64,000 bases of DNA, taken from Bosea sp. PAMC 26642. Its GTDB lineage: Bacteria; Pseudomonadota; Alphaproteobacteria; Rhizobiales; Beijerinckiaceae. The stretch's first letter is position 1, and every line of letters starts with the position of its first letter. The position numbers were made by a program, and so were the translations under genes. The stretch covers positions 2,976,001 through 3,040,000 of the forward strand of contig NZ_CP014301.1 of NCBI RefSeq assembly GCF_001562255.1, written 5' to 3'. This document shows, in pieces, positions 58,826 through 64,000 of the stretch. The notes under the pieces were generated by a model that saw only the letters and a program-made list of their open reading frames with translations, was not told the DNA's origin and did no database searches.

Positions 58826-60100
58826 CTACTCCGCCGCATCAGCCCGCCTGCCATAGCGCCGTTCGATGTAGCCGTCGACCATCGTCTTGAATTCGGCGGC
58901 GATGCCTTGTCCCCGCAAAGTTGCAACCTTCCTGCCGTCGACGAAAACCGGAGCGGTCGGCTCCTCGCCCGTGCCGGGCAGCGAGATGCCGATATCGGCG
59001 TGCTTGGATTCGCCCGGCCCGTTGACGATGCAGCCCATCACCGCGACGTTGAGCGCCTCGACGCCGGGATAGCGCGTCTTCCACTCCGGCATCGATGTCG
59101 AGATCCAACTCTGGATGTCGCGCGCCAGTTCCTGAAACACCGTCGAGGTCGTGCGCCCGCAGCCGGGACAGGCCGCGACCAGCGGCACGAACGCCCTGAA
59201 TCCCATCGTCTGCAGCAGTTCCTGCGCCGCCTTGACCTCGAGCGTTCGGTCGCCGCCCGGCTCCGGCGTCAGCGAGAAGCGGATCGTGTCGCCGATCCCC
59301 TCCTGCAGCAGGATGCCGAGCGCCGCCGACGAGGCGACGATGCCCTTCGAACCCATGCCGGCCTCGGTCAGGCCGAGATGGATGGCATAATCGGCGCGGC
59401 TCGCCAGCGTTCGATAGACCGCGATCAGGTCCTGAACACCCGACACCTTCGCCGAGAGGATGATGCGGTCCCGCGCCAGTCCGATCTCCTCGGCCCGCTC
59501 GGCAGACAGCAGCGCCGACTGCACCATCGCCTCGCGCATCACGGTGCGCGCATCGAGCGGCCGGGCCGAGACGGCGTTCTCGTTCATCAGCGCGGTCAGC
59601 AGTTCCTGGTCGAGCGAACCCCAGTTGGCGCCGATGCGCACGGCCTTGCCATGCTTGATCGCAAGTTCGACGATCTGGCCGAACTGGCGGTCCTTCTTGT
59701 CCTTGAAGCCGACATTGCCGGGGTTGATCCGGTATTTCGCCAGAGCCTCGGCGCAGGCCGGATGGTCGGCCAGCAGCTTGTGCCCGATATAGTGGAAATC
59801 ACCGACCAGCGGCACATCGATGCCGACCCGGTCGAGCCGCTCGCGGATTTTCGGCACGGCGGCGGCGGCCTCGTCGCGATCGACCGTGATCCGCACCAGT
59901 TCGGAGCCCTGCCGGGCCAGCGCCGCGACCTGCGCGACCGTGCCGGCGATGTCGGCGGTATCGGTATTGGTCATCGACTGCACCACGATCGGCGCAGCCC
60001 CGCCGACGGCCACGTGTCCGACCATGACCGGAACCGTCGCCCGGCGCGGCTGCGGACCCGCCTGGTCCGGCAGGCAATCGAGCATGACCCGTTCATTCAT
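58826..60100 (-). CDS. ispG: (E)-4-hydroxy-3-methylbut-2-enyl-diphosphate synthase IspG
   Basis: About 424 residues from ATG 60100. This [4Fe-4S] enzyme of the MEP isoprenoid pathway makes HMBPP. The TIM-barrel part begins [27 protein letters not shown]. Cluster ligands lie in ACPGCGRTT and [21 protein letters not shown]. The length, with an insertion of the proteobacterial type, is normal. The start overlaps the stop of the upstream Fur-family gene (ATGA), so translation is coupled to a metal regulator. Confidence 0.97.
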   Translation of the reverse strand: MNERVMLDCLPDQAGPQPRRATVPVMVGHVAVGGAAPIVVQSMTNTDTADIAGTVAQVAALARQGSELVRITVDRDEAAAAVPKIRERLDRVGIDVPLVGDFHYIGHKLLADHPACAEALAKYRINPGNVGFKDKKDRQFGQIVELAIKHGKAVRIGANWGSLDQELLTALMNENAVSARPLDARTVMREAMVQSALLSAERAEEIGLARDRIILSAKVSGVQDLIAVYRTLASRADYAIHLGLTEAGMGSKGIVASSAALGILLQEGIGDTIRFSLTPEPGGDRTLEVKAAQELLQTMGFRAFVPLVAACPGCGRTTSTVFQELARDIQSWISTSMPEWKTRYPGVEALNVAVMGCIVNGPGESKHADIGISLPGTGEEPTAPVFVDGRKVATLRGQGIAAEFKTMVDGYIERRYGRRADAAE

Positions 60101-60654
60101 GGCTTTGCGCTCCGGCAATGCTCGCACCGTCCGACGATCTCGACGACCTGATGCGAAGCCGCGAACTGGCGGCCCGTCGTGATGGCCGCGACCGCCTTCC
60201 TCATGGCAGGCGAGGAATCCTCGTCGACACCGCCGCAACCCTCGCAGATCAGGAAGGCGACGACCTCGTCGGCGCCATGGCCATGCAGGCAGGCGAGGTA
60301 GGCGTTGCGCGAGGAGAGCCGGTGGACGAACCCCTGCTCGACCAGGAAATCGAGCGCGCGATAGATCGAGATCGGCGCCAGCCGCCGGCCGCCGGGCGGC
60401 GAGATGCGGTCCGCAAGGTCATAGGCCCCGACCGGCCGATGGTCGCCATGCAGCGCCTCCAGGGCCTGACGGCGGATCGGCGTCAGGCGCAGGCCGCGCT
60501 CGCCGCAGATACGCTCGGCCCGTGCTAGCGCTTCGGCGGCATGGTGGCGGTGGTCATGCGCGTGCCGACAAGCTTCTCCGTCGTCGGCGGCATGGCGATG
60601 GCCGTCATGATGCGCATGATCGTGATCGCTCGGGTGCGGCTGCATTTCGGTCAT
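60097..60654 (-). CDS. zur: Fur-family metalloregulator, probably Zur
   Basis: About 185 residues from ATG 60654. An ATG at 60720 exists, but the 22 codons after it have many A/T third positions, unlike genes here, and look like promoter. The N-terminus is a His/Asp-rich metal-binding stretch ([19 protein letters not shown]). The winged helix ([30 protein letters not shown]) and dimer domain follow, with zinc-site cysteines in [12 protein letters not shown] and GRCEHCRS. The first-gene position before ispG and the sequence type point to Zur more than Fur, but this is not certain. Confidence 0.85.
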   Translation of the reverse strand: MTEMQPHPSDHDHAHHDGHRHAADDGEACRHAHDHRHHAAEALARAERICGERGLRLTPIRRQALEALHGDHRPVGAYDLADRISPPGGRRLAPISIYRALDFLVEQGFVHRLSSRNAYLACLHGHGADEVVAFLICEGCGGVDEDSSPAMRKAVAAITTGRQFAASHQVVEIVGRCEHCRSAKP

Positions 60655-60772
60655 GTTGCGTTGCAATAGAAGACCCGGCACGGTTCCGTGACCCTTTCGG
60701 ATCGGTGGCTTATCCTTCATCTTGCGCCCAACCTAAGCATTTCTCTTCGCAATGTCAGGAGCCTTGACGCTC

Positions 60773-61558
60773 ATGTTCCTCAAAGACCGCTGCGCCGCCA
60801 TCACAGGCTCGACCTCGGGCATCGGGCTCGCCTATGCCCGCGCACTCGCCGCCGAAGGCGCCCATCTCGTGATCAACGGGATCCTGCCGCCAGCCGACGC
60901 CGAAAAGCTCCGCGCCGACCTCGCGGGCGAATTCGGCGTCAAGGTGCTGTTCTCTTCCGCCGACATGACCAAGCCCGCCGAGATCGCCGGGATGATCGGG
61001 GCGGCCGAAGCCGAATTCGGCGCGATCGACATCCTCGTCAACAATGCCGGCATCCAGCATGTCGCGCCGGTCGACGAGTTCCCGATCGAGAAATGGGACA
61101 TGATCATCGCGATCAACCTGTCCTCGGCCTTCCATACCACCCGCGCCGCTTTGCCGAAGATGAAGGCCAAGGGCTGGGGCCGCATCATCAACACGGCATC
61201 CGCCCACGCCTTCGTCGCCTCGCCCTTCAAGAGCGCCTATGTCTCCGCCAAGCACGGCATCGCCGGTTTCACCAAGACGGTCGCGCTCGAAGTCGCGACG
61301 CAAGGGATCACGGTCAACGCCATCGCACCGGGCTATGTCTGGACGCCGCTGGTCGAAAAGCAGATTCCCGACACCATGAAGGCGCGCAACCTGACCAAAG
61401 AGCAGGTCATCAACGATGTGCTGCTGACGGCGCAGCCGACCAAGGAATTCGTCACGGTCGAGCAGGTGGCGGCGCTCGCCGTGTTCCTCTGCACCGACGC
61501 CGCCAAGTCGATCACCGGCACGACGCTGCCGATGGATGGCGGCTGGACTGCGGCATGA
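60773..61558 (+). CDS. bdhA: 3-hydroxybutyrate dehydrogenase (SDR family)
   Basis: About 261 residues from ATG 60773, with AGGAG about 12 nt upstream; an ATG at 60752 is possible. It oxidises (R)-3-hydroxybutyrate to acetoacetate with NAD+ in polyhydroxybutyrate breakdown. The SDR cofactor motif is TGSTSGIG, followed by NNAG, the catalytic Tyr/Lys in YVSAKHGIAGF, and the HBDH-typical end VAALAVFLCTDAAKSITGTTLPMDGGWTAA. The stop overlaps the patatin gene by four bases. Confidence 0.94.
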   Translation: MFLKDRCAAITGSTSGIGLAYARALAAEGAHLVINGILPPADAEKLRADLAGEFGVKVLFSSADMTKPAEIAGMIGAAEAEFGAIDILVNNAGIQHVAPVDEFPIEKWDMIIAINLSSAFHTTRAALPKMKAKGWGRIINTASAHAFVASPFKSAYVSAKHGIAGFTKTVALEVATQGITVNAIAPGYVWTPLVEKQIPDTMKARNLTKEQVINDVLLTAQPTKEFVTVEQVAALAVFLCTDAAKSITGTTLPMDGGWTAA

Positions 61559-62625
61559 CCGGGCGACGCAAGGCCAGCACGCAGACGGTCAAGGGCCTCG
61601 CCGGCCCGAAAGCCGAGCGGACGGTGTCGCTGGCGCTCCAGGGCGGCGGCGCGCACGGCGCCTTCACCTGGGGCGTGCTCGACGCCATCCTGGAGGATGG
61701 CCGGCTCGCCATCGAGGCGCTCTCGGGCACCAGCGCCGGAGCCATGAACGCCGTCGTGCTATGCGAAGGCTGGATCGAGGGCGGCGCCGATGGAGCCCGG
61801 ACGAAACTGGAGACCTTCTGGCGCGCCATCAGCGTCGACGGCAAATATGGCGGCTCGGAGCGCTCGCTGATCGACACCATGCTCGGCGCCTGGGGCAGCA
61901 GCGGCACGCCGCCGGGCCTGATCTGGTTCGAGATGTTCTCGAAGGTGGCGAGCCCCTACGACATCAACCCGCTCAACATCAATCCTTTGCGCGGCGTGAT
62001 AGCCGACCTAATCGATTTCGACAAGGTCCGGGCCTGCGCGGAGGTCAAGCTCTTCATCGCCGCCACAAATGTCCGCACCGGCAGGATCAAGGTCTTCAAC
62101 GGCCCGGAAATGACGCCTGACCACCTGATGGCATCGGCCTGCCTGCCGATGCTGTTCCAGGCGGTCGAGATCGGCAAGGAAGCCTATTGGGATGGCGGTT
62201 ACATGGGCAATCCGGCCCTGTTCCCGCTGTTCTACGAGGCTCATTGCGACGACATCATGCTGGTGCAGATCAACCCGCTCCAGCGCAAGGATCTGCCCAC
62301 GAAGGCGCGGGACATCCAGGACCGGCTGAACGAGATCACCTTCAATGCCTCGCTGCTGCGCGAGCTGCGCGCGATCGAGTTCGTCAACCGCCTCGTCGAT
62401 GCCGGCAAACTGCCGACCGACGAATACAAGCGCGTGCTGATGCACCGCATCGACGGCGGCTCGCCGCTGGCGGAACTGACCTCGTCGTCGCGGATGAACG
62501 CCGACTGGGACTTCCTGCTCCGCCTGCGCGACATCGGCCGGGCCGCGGCGAAACGTTGGCTCAAGCGCAACTACGAGGCGATCGGAAAGGTCGCGACGCT
62601 GGATCTGAAGGAAGCGATCAGCTGA
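61555..62625 (+). CDS. Patatin-like hydrolase, coupled to 3-hydroxybutyrate dehydrogenase
   Basis: About 356 residues from ATG 61555. The patatin fold shows the oxyanion loop LALQGGGAHGAFTWGVLDAIL, nucleophile elbow GTSAG near residue 61, and the catalytic Asp in YWDGGYMGN. There is no signal peptide, so it is cytosolic. Translational coupling to bdhA suggests it may release 3-hydroxybutyrate or oligomers, that is, act as an intracellular polyhydroxybutyrate hydrolase, rather than as a phospholipase. That function is inference. Confidence 0.92.
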   Translation: MTGRRKASTQTVKGLAGPKAERTVSLALQGGGAHGAFTWGVLDAILEDGRLAIEALSGTSAGAMNAVVLCEGWIEGGADGARTKLETFWRAISVDGKYGGSERSLIDTMLGAWGSSGTPPGLIWFEMFSKVASPYDINPLNINPLRGVIADLIDFDKVRACAEVKLFIAATNVRTGRIKVFNGPEMTPDHLMASACLPMLFQAVEIGKEAYWDGGYMGNPALFPLFYEAHCDDIMLVQINPLQRKDLPTKARDIQDRLNEITFNASLLRELRAIEFVNRLVDAGKLPTDEYKRVLMHRIDGGSPLAELTSSSRMNADWDFLLRLRDIGRAAAKRWLKRNYEAIGKVATLDLKEAIS

Positions 62626-62640
62626 GGCGGCATCGCGGCA

Positions 62641-63291
62641 TCACACCATCAGCCGCCAGACCGTGCTGCGCTTGATCTCGGCATCCTCCAGCGACCGCGT
62701 CACCGGCACCTCGTAGCTCGCCAGCGGGACCAGCCTGTCGCGAGGCAGATAACTCCGGCCGGGATCGCCGATCAGCACCGTGGCCCCACGCGCCGACAAG
62801 ACCGAAAGCCAGGCGACGACGCGCTCTGCCATGTCGCGCTCATAGCAGACATCGCCGGCGCAGATCACGTCCCAGCCGGCGTCGCTCCCGACCATGTCGT
62901 CCAGCAGGACGTCTACGGCAACGCCGTTCGCGTCTGCGTTGAGCGCGATCGCCTCCGTCGCGAAGGCGTCGATATCGTTTGCCGTGACGCTGGCCGCGCC
63001 CGCCTTCGCCGCCGCGATCGCCACCAGCCCCGAGCCGCTGGCGAAATCGAGCACGCGCTTACCGGCGACGACGCCGGGATCGTCCAGAAGATAGCGCGCC
63101 AGCGCCTGCCCGCCCGCCCAGGCGAAAGCCCAGAACGGCGGCGGCAGTCCGATCACCGCCAACTCGTCCTCGGTCTTCTGCCACAGCTCCGTCGCCTCCT
63201 GCGCCACATGCAGGCTGATCTCCGGCGCGTGCGGCACGGGCAGCAGACAGGTATTGGCCATGATGAAGCCGCGCCGGTCGAGCGCCGCCAT
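62641..63291 (-). CDS. METTL20-like class I methyltransferase (protein-lysine methyltransferase type)
   Basis: About 216 residues from ATG 63291; ATG 63261 is an alternative. The sequence LPPPFWAFAWAGGQALARYLLDDP, followed by motif I VLDFASGSGLVAIAAAKAGA, post-I TANDIDAFATEAIALNADANG, and the DPGRSYLP motif, is typical of prokaryotic METTL20 orthologues. In Agrobacterium such an enzyme methylates lysines of ETF-beta and ribosomal L7/L12. It follows the glycosyltransferase gene by 8 bp. Substrate is inferred from family. Confidence 0.87.
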   Translation of the reverse strand: MAALDRRGFIMANTCLLPVPHAPEISLHVAQEATELWQKTEDELAVIGLPPPFWAFAWAGGQALARYLLDDPGVVAGKRVLDFASGSGLVAIAAAKAGAASVTANDIDAFATEAIALNADANGVAVDVLLDDMVGSDAGWDVICAGDVCYERDMAERVVAWLSVLSARGATVLIGDPGRSYLPRDRLVPLASYEVPVTRSLEDAEIKRSTVWRLMV

Positions 63292-63299
63292 GGGCGCGC

Positions 63300-64000
63300 T
63301 CACGCGGCGAGATCCGTCGTCGGCTTGCCCAGAAGCTCGCGATAGAGCGACTTCACCACATCCATCACGTCGCGCTCGGTATAGCCTTCGAGCAGCCGCG
63401 CGCGGGCGCTGCCTCCCATGCGCTCGACCAGATTGGGCGCACCGGCGAGCGCCACCAGCACCTTGGCGAGCGCGGCGGCATCGTCCGGCGGCACCACGAC
63501 CCCGTCGATGCCGTCGCGCACGAAGCTGCGACAGCCCGGCACGTCGGTCGTCAGGATGCCGCGCCCGCAGGCGGCGGCCTCCAGAATGGTGCGCGGCAGC
63601 CCCTCCCCGCCCCGCGACGGCAGGCAGCACAGATGATGCGTGCGCCAGACGCCCTCGATATCGCGCGTCGGTCCCGCCCAGGTGATCCCGGGCCGAGCCG
63701 CCCATTCCGTCAGCGTCGCTTCAGGAATCGCCCTTGGATTGGAGAAATCGGGCGCGCCATGGATGGTGAGTTCGACGCGCACGCCATGGCTGCGCGCAAT
63801 CCGAACCGCTTCGACCGCCAGATCGACGCCCTTCGACCAGAGCAGCCGCGCCACCAGCGCGATCTTCAGCGGCGGCGACGGCGGCATCGCCATCGGCATC
63901 AGGATCAGCGGATCGACGCCCGCCCCGCCGACCAGCACGACCTTGGTCGCCTGCTGCGGCTTGAGATCAAGCATCGCCGGGTCGTCCGGATTCTCGAACA
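63300..64000 (-). CDS. Glycosyltransferase family 1/4-type, N-terminus beyond the window
   Basis: About 233 codons of the C-terminal half are present. The sequence ENPDDPAMLDLKPQQATKVVLVGGAGVDPLILMP is the hinge region of GT-B glycosyltransferases. The C-terminal domain follows, with KIALVARLLWSKGVDLAVEAV, and the nucleotide-sugar motif CLPSRGGEGLPRTILEAAACGRGILTTDVPGCRSFV (E-x7-E). It continues past the right edge, so the acceptor-binding half is not visible. It probably makes a surface polysaccharide; the sugar is not readable. Confidence 0.93.
   Translation of the reverse strand, partial: FENPDDPAMLDLKPQQATKVVLVGGAGVDPLILMPMAMPPSPPLKIALVARLLWSKGVDLAVEAVRIARSHGVRVELTIHGAPDFSNPRAIPEATLTEWAARPGITWAGPTRDIEGVWRTHHLCCLPSRGGEGLPRTILEAAACGRGILTTDVPGCRSFVRDGIDGVVVPPDDAAALAKVLVALAGAPNLVERMGGSARARLLEGYTERDVMDVVKSLYRELLGKPTTDLAA

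Overview
The window is 64 kb of high-GC (about two thirds G+C), densely coding DNA. It reads as an alphaproteobacterial chromosome of the Hyphomicrobiales (Rhizobiales) type; a Bosea-like organism is my best guess, made without any database search. Supporting signs are the rhizobial-style C-P lyase cluster, LIV-type ABC transporters paired with acyl-CoA ligases, a fused indolepyruvate ferredoxin oxidoreductase, a Fur/Zur-ispG pair and many GC-rich palindromic interspersed repeats. No rRNA, tRNA, CRISPR array, prophage or recognisable transposase was seen.

Layout. 1-2.4 kb: a TctC/Bug binding protein cut by the left edge and a degenerate trypsin-like exported protein. 2.7-10.3 kb: an alpha-2-macroglobulin and penicillin-binding protein 1C pair. 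10.5-15.4 kb: an RND efflux permease and adaptor, divergent from a TetR repressor, with a 15-bp palindrome between them. 15.4-29.4 kb: a nearly complete phosphonate system. It comprises phnC-phnD-phnE-phnE (uptake) behind a Pho box, an antisense alpha/beta hydrolase, the regulator phnF, phnGHIJKLM (C-P lyase), a DUF1045 2H-type phosphoesterase, phnN and a hexapeptide acyltransferase. phnP is absent from the window. 29.6-31.4 kb: a NicO-type nickel/cobalt transporter with its DUF1007 partner. 31.7-46.2 kb: a possible organic-acid module with a fused 2-oxoacid ferredoxin oxidoreductase, an acyl-CoA ligase, a LIV-type ABC transporter and a PaaK-like ligase. Between the oxidoreductase and the ligase sit a Crp/Fnr regulator and a glutathione transferase cassette flanked by direct repeats. 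46.4-64 kb: mostly housekeeping genes (ung, 5'-nucleotidase, hemH, a TorF porin, an L,D-transpeptidase, accA, gloB, kup, ispG-zur, bdhA-patatin, a METTL20-like methyltransferase), ending in a glycosyltransferase cut by the right edge.

The most unusual signal runs across the whole window. At least fifteen copies of three palindromic repeat types (called A, B and C here) fill almost every long gap inside operons. Four of them lie in frame inside protein genes: twice in pbpC, once in phnI and once at the start of the nickel/cobalt transporter. This resembles, in behaviour, the protein-invading palindromic elements described in Rickettsia. A second notable structure is the GST cassette, bounded by a roughly 45-bp duplication of the ribosome binding site, start codon and first codons of the neighbouring crp-type gene.

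Starts were chosen by ribosome binding sites, codon character, signal peptides and overlaps, and are flagged where uncertain. All family assignments are from reading motifs, not from searches.
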